Assembly: GCA_019636555.1 (NCBI GenBank)
Contig: JAHBXH010000001.1
Span: 434,001 to 498,000 of the forward strand
Reading direction: 5' to 3'
DNA length: 64,000 nt
Origin: Phycisphaeraceae bacterium
GTDB taxonomy: Bacteria; Planctomycetota; Phycisphaerae; Phycisphaerales; UBA1924
Shown in pieces: positions 1 to 8,421 of the stretch (position 1 is the stretch's first letter; the number at the start of each line of letters is the position of its first letter). The notes under the pieces are model-generated. The model was not told the origin of the DNA and ran no database searches. It saw only the letters and a list, made by a program, of their open reading frames with translations. The position numbers were made by a program, and so were the translations under genes.

Positions 1-645
1 AAGATCGAACGAGTCGATCAGCAGCCGACCACCACGAGCAACCAGGGAACTTCGACGACGACCACGAGTTTCGCGGGCTACGAGGACGCCGGAACCGATC
101 TCGAGATCACGCCGCGCATCAGCGGCAATCTCGTCACGCTCGAGATCATCTCGAACCTGTCCGCGTTCGAGGGCTCGGGGTCGAACGGCATCCCGCCGCC
201 CCGCAACAAGGCGAGCATCGACAACAAGGCCGTGACGGTTCCGAGCGATATGACGGTTGTCATCGGCGGCATCACGCTCGCCAACCGGACAGATACGGTG
301 CGGAAGCTGCCGCTCCTGGGCGACATCCCTTTGATCGGGTATCTCTTCCGCGATACCAACAAGCTATCGCGCAAGACGGTGCTCTACATCTTCATCACAC
401 CGCGGATCGTGCAGGACCCGAACTTCGAGGATCTCCGGTTGCTGACGACCGGCCCGCAGATTGAAACAGAGGTGGCTCCCGATCTTCCCAGACTCAAGCC
501 GGTGTTGGTGGATTTCTTCTCGCCCAGGGTTGCCGATCCGGTGGCGCCATCGCAGATCCAGGAACTCATGCCTCCGCCGCCGATCGAGGCGCCGGCGCAG
601 AATCCTCCGGTCGAACCCGCCGCGGTTTCTTCAGCCAGACCCTGA
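1..645 (+). CDS. gspD: Type II secretion system secretin (GspD-like), C-terminal part
   Basis: The reading frame is open from the first base, so the gene begins outside the window; 214 codons are visible. The protein would form the outer-membrane channel of a type II secretion system. The visible part is the C-terminal secretin core: a stretch ending in LEITPRI, followed by VIGGITLANRTDTVRKLPLLGDIP-type residues near base 260-330 and a region reading LFRDTNKLSRKTVLYIFITP, a signature of the secretin beta-barrel. The last 60 residues are proline-rich and likely a periplasmic or flexible tail. The ATPase gene gspE starts 3 bases after the stop, which supports the assignment. PilQ-type secretin is less likely because of this neighbour. 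Confidence 0.85.
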   Translation, partial: KIERVDQQPTTTSNQGTSTTTTSFAGYEDAGTDLEITPRISGNLVTLEIISNLSAFEGSGSNGIPPPRNKASIDNKAVTVPSDMTVVIGGITLANRTDTVRKLPLLGDIPLIGYLFRDTNKLSRKTVLYIFITPRIVQDPNFEDLRLLTTGPQIETEVAPDLPRLKPVLVDFFSPRVADPVAPSQIQELMPPPPIEAPAQNPPVEPAAVSSARP

Positions 646-648
646 TCG

Positions 649-2379
649 ATGCCCAAAGGAATCTCCGAAAAAGCGCTCGCCACCGCCGTTGTCAACGGCA
701 AGGCTGAACATGCGCGCGAACAGTCGCCCGTCGTTGTTCGGGAATGGTCGCGCGTGGCGGAGGCGTTCGGCCCGCTGCGCCTGACAGGCGATCAGTTGCG
801 CGCGTTTCAGCAATCGGAAAGCTCGGACGAAGAGCCGTGGGACACGCTGCTCTCGACGCTCGCGATGGACGAGCACGTCGCGCTCGAACTGCTCTCCAAA
901 CGCACAGGCCTCGCGTTCGTGAGCGAGCCGCGGCTGCAGGAAAGCGCCGCGAAGTTTTTCGAGACGATCACGCCCGATCTCGCCCGGCGTCACAGCGTGG
1001 CCGGGATCGAGAGCGACGGCGCGACGATGACGATCGCGACCAGCCAGCCGTTTCAGCCGACAGTCTTCAACATGCTCGAGGACCTGCTGCACATGCCGGT
1101 GCGGATCGTCCTCACGCCCCGCGCGAGTGTCGCGAACCTCATTAACCGCGCGTACGAGCGCCGCCAGGACCTCGTCACCGAGATCATCGACGAGATGCCG
1201 CTCGACGAGCGGACGATTGCGAGCGTCGCCGGCAGCGTCGGCAGCGCGACCGATCTGTTGCAGCTCGCACGCCAGACGCCGGTCATCCGGCTCGTGAACA
1301 TGATCCTGTTCGAAGCGCTCCGCCGGCGCGCCAGCGACGTGCACATCCACCCGATGGAGAACAAGCTCGTCATCCGCTTCCGCGTGGACGGCATGCTTGT
1401 CGATGCCTTCAGCCCGCCCCTCTCGCTCGCGCCCGCCATCAGCTCGCGCTTGAAGGTCATGACCGAGCTCGATATCGCCAATCGTCACAGCCCGCAGGAT
1501 GGCCAGACCAGCGTTCGAATCGGCAGCCGCAAGATCGACATCCGTTTCTCCTGCATCCCCACGGTCTATGGCGAGCGGCTGGTCCTGCGTCTCCTCGACC
1601 AGAGCCAGACGCAGCTCAGCCTTGATGCCGTCGGCATGACCCGGACCATGCAGGCCGAATTGCTCGACCTGGTCGAGCGGCCGACCGGAATCATCCTCGT
1701 CACCGGACCGACCGGCAGCGGCAAGACGACCACGCTCTACGCCGCGCTCGGGCGCGTCGATCGCACCAGCCGCAACGTGATGACGATCGAAGATCCGGTC
1801 GAGTACCACCTCGACGGCATCAGCCAGATGCAGGTGAACGTGAAGCGGGGCGTCACGTTTGCCGCGGGCTTGCGCAGCCTGCTGCGCCAAGACCCCGACG
1901 TCATCCTTGTCGGCGAAATCCGCGACGCCGAGACGGCGCAGCTCGCGATCCAGGCTTCGCTCACGGGCCACTTGGTGCTCGCGACGCTGCACACCAACGA
2001 CGCGCCCAGTGCGATCACCCGACTCATCGATATCGGCGTCGAGCCTTATCTCGTCACGAGCACGCTCCTCGCGGCACTCGCCCAGCGCCTCGTCCGGCGC
2101 ACTTGCAACACCTGCAAAGGCAGCGGCGTCGGCGAACACGTCGGCATCGGGGGCAAGTGCGAAGTCTGCGGGGGCACCGGCTACAAAGGCCGCCTTGGTA
2201 TCTACGAGATCATGAAAATGGACGACGAGCTGCGCAAACTCACGCTTCGCAGTGCCGACGCCGTCGCGCTCTACGAGGCAGCCGTCAGCTCCGGCTTCCG
2301 GACAATGAAGGACGATGCGGCGGACAAGATCGCCCAGGGCCTGACCGACGAGGCCGAGATTTTCCGCGTGCTGCACTAG
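649..2379 (+). CDS. gspE: Type II secretion / type IV pilus assembly ATPase GspE
   Basis: This 576-residue protein is the cytoplasmic ATPase that powers pseudopilus assembly in type II secretion. An N-terminal GspE/PilB domain is followed by the ATPase core: Walker A GPTGSGKTTT at about residues 351-360, the Asp box around IEDPVEYH, Walker B with LVGEIRDAETA at about 417-427, and a His box at LATLHTNDAPS. A zinc-binding insertion is present, with C486-x2-C489 and C504-x2-C507, typical of GspE and PilB. The ATG start lies 3 bases after the upstream secretin stop, so the two genes are likely co-transcribed. PilB of type IV pili is an alternative; the secretin upstream favours GspE. Confidence 0.92.
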   Translation: MPKGISEKALATAVVNGKAEHAREQSPVVVREWSRVAEAFGPLRLTGDQLRAFQQSESSDEEPWDTLLSTLAMDEHVALELLSKRTGLAFVSEPRLQESAAKFFETITPDLARRHSVAGIESDGATMTIATSQPFQPTVFNMLEDLLHMPVRIVLTPRASVANLINRAYERRQDLVTEIIDEMPLDERTIASVAGSVGSATDLLQLARQTPVIRLVNMILFEALRRRASDVHIHPMENKLVIRFRVDGMLVDAFSPPLSLAPAISSRLKVMTELDIANRHSPQDGQTSVRIGSRKIDIRFSCIPTVYGERLVLRLLDQSQTQLSLDAVGMTRTMQAELLDLVERPTGIILVTGPTGSGKTTTLYAALGRVDRTSRNVMTIEDPVEYHLDGISQMQVNVKRGVTFAAGLRSLLRQDPDVILVGEIRDAETAQLAIQASLTGHLVLATLHTNDAPSAITRLIDIGVEPYLVTSTLLAALAQRLVRRTCNTCKGSGVGEHVGIGGKCEVCGGTGYKGRLGIYEIMKMDDELRKLTLRSADAVALYEAAVSSGFRTMKDDAADKIAQGLTDEAEIFRVLH

Positions 2380-2429
2380 TCAATTGTGTTCAACACCATT
2401 CGAAGAATCGGTACGGAAAGCGCGTGATC

Positions 2430-2473
2430 GATCGTTCAAACCATTGTAGACTTGATTTGAATGATCGTTCAAA
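2430..2473 (+). promoter_or_regulatory. Paired repeat / imperfect palindrome upstream of SRPBCC gene
   Basis: The 11-mer GATCGTTCAAA occurs at 2430-2440 and again at 2463-2473, 33 bases apart (about three helical turns). The second copy is the right half of an imperfect palindrome TTTGAAtgatcgTTCAAA at 2456-2473. The arrangement, about 40 bases before the SRPBCC start codon, resembles a repressor operator. No regulator gene lies beside it, so the binding protein is unknown. Confidence 0.35.
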
Positions 2474-2513
2474 GATGGTCCGCGAAGGGGTCGGTTATTC
2501 AAGGGGAAGCCGC

Positions 2514-3101
2514 ATGAACACGCGAAAAAACGCGATCCGGGGGATGGGAGTCGGGCTTGCAGTCGCCCTTCTCTTTGCCTTTGGAGTCGGAGGAGTGAAG
2601 TCGATGGTTGGACCAACCGGTGAGCCGCAGGCCGTGGATTCCGCGATGTTCGTCGCCGGCGGCATGGAAGCCCCGGCTATCGACGTTTCAATCGCCGTCA
2701 ACGCTCCGCGAGGCGATGTCTACAACCGGTTCACCACCAGCGATGGCTGGAAGAAGTTCATGGGCACACAGGCCGACCTCGATCTGCGCATCGGCGGGCA
2801 GTGGGAGATCTACTTCGACCCGAACGCCAAGATCGGCAGCAACGGGTGCCAAGTGCTGAGCTACGTGCCGGACGAAATGGTGAGTTTCTCCTGGAACGCG
2901 CCGCCCAAATTCTCGGAAGAGCGCGCCAAGCGAACGTGGGTGGTGGTCACGTTCACCGATGCCGCCGGCGGCAAGTCCAATGTGCGCTTGCGCCAGTTCG
3001 GCTTTGCAACCGATGGCAATTGGCCCGAGGTCAAAGAGTACTTTGTCAAGGCGTGGCCGAGAGTGCTCGATGCGCTCAAAGAGTCCTACGAAGAGAAGTA
3101 G
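2514..3101 (+). CDS. SRPBCC / AHSA1-type domain protein with N-terminal membrane anchor
   Basis: A 195-residue protein. Residues 8-30 form a hydrophobic segment (signal peptide or membrane anchor), followed by a START-like AHSA1 domain starting near IDVSIAVNAPRGDVY. Family hallmarks visible are a W-K-x-F patch in TSDGWKKFMG, the strand LDLRIGGQWEIYF and WPRVLDALKESY at the C-terminal helix. These proteins form a hydrophobic ligand-binding cavity; the ligand cannot be read from the sequence. The ATG at 2514 is chosen because of the purine-rich AAGGGGAA just upstream. The frame is open upstream of this ATG but the codons there look non-coding. Most AHSA1 relatives are cytosolic, so the export signal is slightly unusual. 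Confidence 0.8.
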   Translation: MNTRKNAIRGMGVGLAVALLFAFGVGGVKSMVGPTGEPQAVDSAMFVAGGMEAPAIDVSIAVNAPRGDVYNRFTTSDGWKKFMGTQADLDLRIGGQWEIYFDPNAKIGSNGCQVLSYVPDEMVSFSWNAPPKFSEERAKRTWVVVTFTDAAGGKSNVRLRQFGFATDGNWPEVKEYFVKAWPRVLDALKESYEEK

Positions 3102-3399
3102 CCGCTTGCGAGCCCGCCGGAGCCCGGCACGCCAGGATCAGGTTTGTGCCGCTGGCAAGCGCGGCGATCGTCAGGTGTACGACGATCACGTGCTGGTCTT
3201 GAATCGATTGTGTCGGCGCTCGACCGATGCCGTATTCCTCAGCGCACTGATCGCAAACACATCCGTCATATCCACTCGCTCGCGCCCAAGCGATGCGGCA
3301 ACCAAACGCCGCGCTGGTTTGCGACAGTTCGACCGGTAGCGCAATCGCGCACACCACCGCGAGAATCACCGTGACCGAAATTGCGATTCGATTGCGCAA
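3076..3399 (-). CDS. Possible small membrane protein, unknown
   Basis: A 107-residue frame convergent with the SRPBCC gene, overlapping its 3' end by 26 bases. The N-terminus (RNRIAISVTVILAVVCAIAL) reads as a signal or transmembrane segment; a second hydrophobic stretch (VVHLTIAALASGTNLILA) lies near the C-terminus, with four cysteines between. The start would be TTG at 3399, with only a weak Shine-Dalgarno match (GGGCAGG). No family was recognised. It occupies an otherwise empty 370-base gap, which modestly supports it. Confidence 0.4.
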   Translation of the reverse strand: MRNRIAISVTVILAVVCAIALPVELSQTSAAFGCRIAWARASGYDGCVCDQCAEEYGIGRAPTQSIQDQHVIVVHLTIAALASGTNLILACRAPAGSQAATSLRRTL

Positions 3400-3474
3400 T
3401 CGACCTGCCCGGTCTTCAATACGTCACCAACGAGAATCGGATGCAGGGCGAAATGCTCCCGCTAAACTGCCCGG

Positions 3475-4677
3475 ATGCAGCGACTACTCCTCTTTGCCGC
3501 GCTCTCAGCGTGCCTCTTCATCCTCGGCTGTGCAACCTCGCGCCCGGAGCTCTCGGAGCAGGAGCTTCGGGACCTCCGGTTGCAGACGCTTGAGCAGATC
3601 AAGACCGATCAGGTGCTCGAAGCGACCAAGTTTGTCAAGCGGATGAAGCTGGAGCAGGACGAATACGAGACGGCGAAAGCCGAAGGCAAGAATCCGCGCG
3701 AGCCCATCTTCAACGTGCTCGTTATTTCCGGTGGCGGCGACTGGGGCGCGTTCGGCGCGGGAATACTCAAGGGCTGGGGGAGTGTCGAGGGAGATCGCGC
3801 GCGTCCGCAGTTCGACATCGTCACCGGCGTAAGCACCGGCGCGCTCATCGCGCCCTTCGCGTTCCTGGGCACAAACGAAGACTACGAGCAGATCTGCGAG
3901 CTCTATCGAAACCCGAAACAGGATTGGGTGCAGCTGAAAGACTGGTTCTTTTTTCTTCCATGGCGCGAGAGCTTCACAACAACCAAAGGCTTGCGGCGAG
4001 ATGTCGAGGAGCATCTGACGCACGAACGCATCAACAAAATCGCTGCGCAGAGCGCCGACGAGCGCTCGCTCATCATCGGAACAACCAATCTCGATATCGG
4101 GGTGAATCGGCCGTTCTCTCTCGGGAGAATCTGCGAGCGCGCGGCGAAGTCGGGCGACTATGCGCCCGTCTACGACGTGCTGATGGCGTCGAGCGCCGTT
4201 CCCGCGGCGTTCCCCCCCGAAGTCATCGACGGCTCGCTCTATGTCGATGGCGGGACAACCGCCAACATGCTCGCCGGCGCCAACATCCGCTCCGAAAAAT
4301 CACTGGTCGGCCTCTGGAAGAAGATCTACCCGGATCGCAAGATGTCGAGAATCCGGATCTGGGTCATCGTGAACAACCAGATGGCCGACGTGCCCAAGAT
4401 CGTGAGCCCAACCTGGCCGAGCATCACCGGCGAGGCACTCACCACCATGACTCGGTTCAGCAATATCGCGAGCATGCGGCTGCTCGATTACCAGACCGAG
4501 CTGCTGCGAAAAGTCGACGGCATCGACGTGGAGTACTTCTATGTTGCGGTGCCCGACGATTTCCGTGTGCCCGTCGAGGGCACGTTCAAGATCGAGACCA
4601 TGCGGGCTCTCTCCGATCTTGGGCTGAAAATGGGCGCCGACCCCGAGAGCTGGAACACATCGCTCAAGTTCGAGTAA
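3475..4677 (+). CDS. Patatin-like phospholipase, lipoprotein
   Basis: A 400-residue predicted lipoprotein hydrolase. The signal peptide ends in a lipobox with ILGC, giving lipidated Cys19. The patatin fold is marked by the oxyanion-hole glycine motif GGGDWGAFGAG at about residues 86-96, the nucleophile elbow G-V-S120-T-G, and the catalytic aspartate motif DGG at about 258-260, so the Ser-Asp dyad is complete. Members cleave acyl groups from phospholipids; the actual substrate cannot be read. A coiled, charged segment (residues 25-70) separates the lipidated N-terminus from the catalytic domain and may serve as a periplasmic stalk. The following GNAT gene starts 9 bases after the stop. Confidence 0.88.
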   Translation: MQRLLLFAALSACLFILGCATSRPELSEQELRDLRLQTLEQIKTDQVLEATKFVKRMKLEQDEYETAKAEGKNPREPIFNVLVISGGGDWGAFGAGILKGWGSVEGDRARPQFDIVTGVSTGALIAPFAFLGTNEDYEQICELYRNPKQDWVQLKDWFFFLPWRESFTTTKGLRRDVEEHLTHERINKIAAQSADERSLIIGTTNLDIGVNRPFSLGRICERAAKSGDYAPVYDVLMASSAVPAAFPPEVIDGSLYVDGGTTANMLAGANIRSEKSLVGLWKKIYPDRKMSRIRIWVIVNNQMADVPKIVSPTWPSITGEALTTMTRFSNIASMRLLDYQTELLRKVDGIDVEYFYVAVPDDFRVPVEGTFKIETMRALSDLGLKMGADPESWNTSLKFE

Positions 4678-4686
4678 CAATCCGGC

Positions 4687-5274
4687 ATGACCGACGATTT
4701 CCAACCGGTTCCACTCCGCGGCCGCACGATCGACATGGTCCCGCTCGATGAATCGCACGCCGAGGCGATCCTGAAACACACTCCCCGCGACGCCTTCACC
4801 TACTTCCGCAATGAAGATCCGGAATGGACGCTCGACGGGATCCGCAAGTTCATCCGCGATGCGATCGCGATGAACGATCGCGTTCCGTTCGCCACCGTTC
4901 TGAAATCAACCGGCGAAGCGATCGGCAGCTCCTCGTACTGCGATATCCGCCTTCCCAACAAGGGAATCGAAATCGGTTTCACCTGGATCGCAAAGGAACA
5001 CCGCGGCACGCGCGTCAACCCAGAGAGCAAACTCCTCATGATGACGCACGCGTTCGAGACTCTCGGCTGCGAACGCGTCCAGCTCAAGTGCGATGTGCTC
5101 AACCTGCACAGCGCCGCGGCAATCCAGAAACTCGGTGCCAAAAAAGAAGGCGTGCTCCGCAAGCAGATGGTCGTCCGGGGCGGGCGCATGCGCGACACCG
5201 CCCTGTTCAGCATCATCCGCGAGGAGTGGCCCGCGGTCAAAGCCGCGCTCGAAAAGCGCGCGAGCGCCTCCTGA
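4687..5274 (+). CDS. GNAT N-acetyltransferase, RimJ/RimL type
   Basis: A 195-residue cytoplasmic acetyltransferase of the RimJ/RimL branch, which usually acetylates N-termini of ribosomal proteins or other amines using acetyl-CoA. Features are the N-terminal LRGRTIDMVPLDESHAE strand, the IEIGFTWIAKEHRGTRVN segment corresponding to motif A with the acetyl-CoA pyrophosphate loop, and the typical C-terminal ERVQLKCDVLNLHSAAAIQK helix followed by GAKKEGVLRKQMV. The ATG start is directly downstream of the patatin gene, suggesting co-transcription. The exact substrate is unknown. Confidence 0.85.
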   Translation: MTDDFQPVPLRGRTIDMVPLDESHAEAILKHTPRDAFTYFRNEDPEWTLDGIRKFIRDAIAMNDRVPFATVLKSTGEAIGSSSYCDIRLPNKGIEIGFTWIAKEHRGTRVNPESKLLMMTHAFETLGCERVQLKCDVLNLHSAAAIQKLGAKKEGVLRKQMVVRGGRMRDTALFSIIREEWPAVKAALEKRASAS

Positions 5275-5324
5275 CGCCCCGGCCCGATTTGAAATCCCGC
5301 GCGCACTTGGTGTAGTCTCTGGCG

Positions 5325-6590
5325 GTGCAAGTCCGCGCCGCCTCTCCCACCAAGTCGCTTATCGCCGCCTGGCTCGGCTGGGCCTTCGACGGGCTCGACG
5401 GCTACCTCTTCGTCATCCTCGCCGCGCCGCTCGTCGAGGAAGTTCTCACCGAGCAATACGGCGTCGCGCCCGATCCCAAGGATGTTGGCACGAAAGCCGT
5501 TCTCATCCAGGCGATGTTCCTCGTCGGCTGGGCGGTTGGCGGCGCGGTCTTCGGTCGCATCGGCGACAAACTCGGCCGTGCGCGCACGCTCATGCTCACG
5601 GTCCTCACCTACGCGATCTTCACCGGCGCCGTCTACTTCGCGAATTCGTGGTGGCTCCTGCTCGTCTTCCGCTTCATCGCCGCGCTCGGCATCGGCGGCG
5701 AATGGGCCGCCGGCTCCGCGCTTGTCTGCGAGACCTTGCACGTCCGCCATCGCGCATGGGCGAGCGCCACACTCCAAACCGGTTACATCGTCGGTTGCAT
5801 CGCCGCTTCGTTCGTCGCCAAGTGGATGCTCGAACGCGGCTTCGACCCGCGCACGCCGTTCCTTGTCGGCGTCGTGCCCGCGCTCTTCACGATCTGGATC
5901 AGGAGCGCCGTCCCCGAGCCCGAACACTGGGTCCGGGCCGCGAGCCAATCCAAGCCGCCCCGCATCCGCGAACTCTTCTCCGGCAAAATCGCCCGCTCCA
6001 CGCTCCTGCTCACCGCACTCACCTCGATCGCCCTCACAACCGCCTGGGGCTTCCTCTTCTTCGGGCCACAACTCATCCAGAAACTGCCCGAAGTCGGCGC
6101 CATGAAAAAGCCCGAATTGCAGGCCCTCGTCTCGCGCATTTCGATCATCTACCTGGTCGTCAACATCTTCGCAAACTTCTTCGCCACCTATCTTGCGCGC
6201 TTCATCGGCTACCGCCGCGCGTTCTTCATCCTTATGGGCGGAGGCCTCGGCGCATTCTGCCTGACATTCCGCGCCCCGCCCGCGCTCGATCACGTCCTGC
6301 TTCTCTACTGCATCATCGCCTTCTTCGCGCTCGGCCTCTTTGCGCTCTTTCCGCTCTACATCCCGCCGCTCTTCCCCGTGCTGATCCGCACGGTCGGCGC
6401 CGGCTTCACCTACAACGTTGGGCGCCTCGTCTCCGCCGCGGGAACGCTTCTCGCCCTCCTCGCCGGAGACCGGCTCGCAACCGCGATGGGCTTCACGGCC
6501 GTCTTGTGGTGGATCGGACTGCTCTTTATTCCCGGCCTCATTGTCTGCCTCTTCCTCCCCGAGCCGCCGTCGGAAGAAGCCGCGCCGTAG
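5325..6590 (+). CDS. MFS transporter
   Basis: A 421-residue integral membrane protein with about 12 hydrophobic segments. The N-terminal half has the aromatic-acid/sialate-type MFS signature: WAFDGLDGYLF in helix 1, and the loop 2-3 motif GRIGDKLGRARTL, a good match to the MFS consensus G-x3-D-x2-G-R. RFIAALGIGGEWAAGSAL matches the motif at helix 4 of the aromatic acid:H+ symporter and sialic-acid permease families. Transport of a small organic acid or sugar acid by proton symport is inferred; no substrate-specific gene is beside it. The start is GTG at 5325, since no upstream ATG is in frame. Confidence 0.85.
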   Translation: MQVRAASPTKSLIAAWLGWAFDGLDGYLFVILAAPLVEEVLTEQYGVAPDPKDVGTKAVLIQAMFLVGWAVGGAVFGRIGDKLGRARTLMLTVLTYAIFTGAVYFANSWWLLLVFRFIAALGIGGEWAAGSALVCETLHVRHRAWASATLQTGYIVGCIAASFVAKWMLERGFDPRTPFLVGVVPALFTIWIRSAVPEPEHWVRAASQSKPPRIRELFSGKIARSTLLLTALTSIALTTAWGFLFFGPQLIQKLPEVGAMKKPELQALVSRISIIYLVVNIFANFFATYLARFIGYRRAFFILMGGGLGAFCLTFRAPPALDHVLLLYCIIAFFALGLFALFPLYIPPLFPVLIRTVGAGFTYNVGRLVSAAGTLLALLAGDRLATAMGFTAVLWWIGLLFIPGLIVCLFLPEPPSEEAAP

Positions 6591-6615
6591 GCTTGCACCC
6601 TTCCGCTCGCGCACC

Positions 6616-8373
6616 ATGGCCGTCTCACCCTTCAAACTCGAATCGATCGCGCGCCTGCTCGGGCAGGGTCGCTTTGCCCAGGCCGAGACCGAACTCCACA
6701 AGCTCGGCCGCATCTCGCCCGGAGATCCCAACGTCGCCGGACTCTTGATCTCGCTCTTCGCCGAAACCGGTCGCTTCGAGCAGGCCGCCTTCGCCGCGGA
6801 ACGTCGCGCGGCACTCCTCCCTCAAGACTTTGCCGCCCAGCAGACGCTCGTGGAAATGCTGCTCGCGGCAAAGAAGCCGGACGAGGCGGTCGCCCGAGCC
6901 CGGACCGTCTTCGAACAATCGAAGACCCAGCCGAACGCAATACTCGTGCTCGCTTCGGCGCTCCTCTATGTGGGGCGCGGCTCCGAATGCGCGGCGCTCG
7001 TCGCCGAGCGTTCGAGCGCCGGGGTCGCCAGCGAGGATTTGCGGGGGCTGCGAGCATCCGCGTTGCTCGCGATGGGAAGAACACCCGAAGCCGCTACGGA
7101 GCTTCGAGCGATTCTCGCGAGCAACCCGCGCCAGCGCTCCGCCCTCAGTCTCCTCGCCACCGTCCTCAATTACATCCCCGACGCCGACCCCGACGAGGTT
7201 TTCCGCGTCCACATGCAGTACGGCAAGGAGATGGAGAAGCTCAATCCTCCCGCGCCCCGCCGCGCCCCGCCGACGAACCGGGCGCCTCTCACCGTCGCCA
7301 TGCTCTCGCCCGATCTGCACGAACATTCCGTCGCCCGCTTCGTCGAGCCGATCGTCCGCCACGCCGATCGCTCACGCGTCCGCATCGTCCTCATCTCCAT
7401 GAGCCTGCGACCCGACGCAACCAGCAAGCGACTCGCCTCGCTCGCCGACGCGTGGCAGGATCTTCGCCCGCTCTCCTCGGCTCGCCTGGCGGAGATCTGC
7501 GCCGCCGAAAAAGTGGACGTGCTGATCGAGCTCGGCGGCCATATGACCAACACGCCTCTCCCCTTCATGGTCCCGCGCATCGCCGGCCTCCAAGGCAGCG
7601 CGATCGGCTATCCGAACACCACCGGTCTGCCCACGATCGACTTCCGCCTCGTCGATTCGATCACCGATCCTCCCGGCGCGAGCGACAAATTCAACACCGA
7701 AAGGCTCATCCGCCTCGATCCCTGCTTCCTCTGCTTCCAGCCGCCCGAATCGGCCCCCGAAGTCTCCGCGCTCCCCGCTCTCGCAAACGGCTTCATCACC
7801 TTCGGCTCCTTCAACGCCTTCAGCAAGCTCAACGATGAGCTCTTCTCCGACTGGGCCGAATTGCTCCGCCGCGTGCCCAATTCCAGGCTGCATCTCAAAG
7901 GCCTCGCCGCTGACGATCCCGGCACCAAGCGCGACGTTCAGGATCGCGCCGCTCGCGCCGGCATCGCGCCCGATCGCCTCACAGTCCTCGGCAAGGAGGA
8001 CACGACGCGGGCCCACCTCGAACGCTACTTCGCGATCGACATCGCGCTCGACACTTTCCCCTATCACGGCACGACAACCACCTGCGAAGCGCTCTGGATG
8101 GGCGTGCCCGTCGTCTCGCGCACCGGCAGCACCCACGCCTCGCGCGTCGGAACGAGCGTTCTGAGTGCCGCGGGTTTGCCCGAGCTCGTCTGCGCCGATC
8201 GCGAAACCTATCTCCGCACCGCCGTCACCCTCGCCTCCGATACCTCCGCACTCGCCTCCCTCCGCTCATCCCTTCGCGAGCGCATCCGCACGAGCGCGCT
8301 CTGCGACGGTCCCGCCTACGCGCGCCGCTGGGAATCCGCCCTCATCGAGGCCGCCGCCGCGCCGCGCTCATGA
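6616..8373 (+). CDS. TPR protein O-GlcNAc transferase-like (SPINDLY family), paralogue 1
   Basis: A 585-residue cytoplasmic protein. Residues 1-200 contain degenerate TPR helices (AQAETELHKLGRISPGDPN, EAVARARTVFEQ); the rest is a GT41 catalytic domain of the OGT/SPINDLY type. Shared landmarks are the HEHSVARFVEPIVRH segment, IELGGHMTN, a GYPNTTGLPTIDFR loop, RLDPCFLCFQ, ITFGSFNAFSKL and the donor-site segment TFPYHGTTTTCEALWMGVPV near residue 480. It should glycosylate Ser/Thr of target proteins, with sugar unknown (GlcNAc or fucose are known in the family). The ATG at 6616 follows the MFS gene by 25 bases. It is the first of three related genes. Confidence 0.88.
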   Translation: MAVSPFKLESIARLLGQGRFAQAETELHKLGRISPGDPNVAGLLISLFAETGRFEQAAFAAERRAALLPQDFAAQQTLVEMLLAAKKPDEAVARARTVFEQSKTQPNAILVLASALLYVGRGSECAALVAERSSAGVASEDLRGLRASALLAMGRTPEAATELRAILASNPRQRSALSLLATVLNYIPDADPDEVFRVHMQYGKEMEKLNPPAPRRAPPTNRAPLTVAMLSPDLHEHSVARFVEPIVRHADRSRVRIVLISMSLRPDATSKRLASLADAWQDLRPLSSARLAEICAAEKVDVLIELGGHMTNTPLPFMVPRIAGLQGSAIGYPNTTGLPTIDFRLVDSITDPPGASDKFNTERLIRLDPCFLCFQPPESAPEVSALPALANGFITFGSFNAFSKLNDELFSDWAELLRRVPNSRLHLKGLAADDPGTKRDVQDRAARAGIAPDRLTVLGKEDTTRAHLERYFAIDIALDTFPYHGTTTTCEALWMGVPVVSRTGSTHASRVGTSVLSAAGLPELVCADRETYLRTAVTLASDTSALASLRSSLRERIRTSALCDGPAYARRWESALIEAAAAPRS

Positions 8374-8421
8374 TCCAGCCCGCTTCGCATTCGGTCTCGC
8401 GCTCTCGCGTTCCCCTTCCGC

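Noticed and set aside
631..2376. Long open frame antisense to gspE
   Set aside because: High G+C produces long antisense frames; it is Asp/Ala/Arg-rich with no domain, while the plus strand encodes a complete GspE.
4800..6731. Long antisense frame opposite the GNAT and MFS genes
   Set aside because: It spans two well-supported genes and has low-complexity, acidic composition typical of shadow frames.
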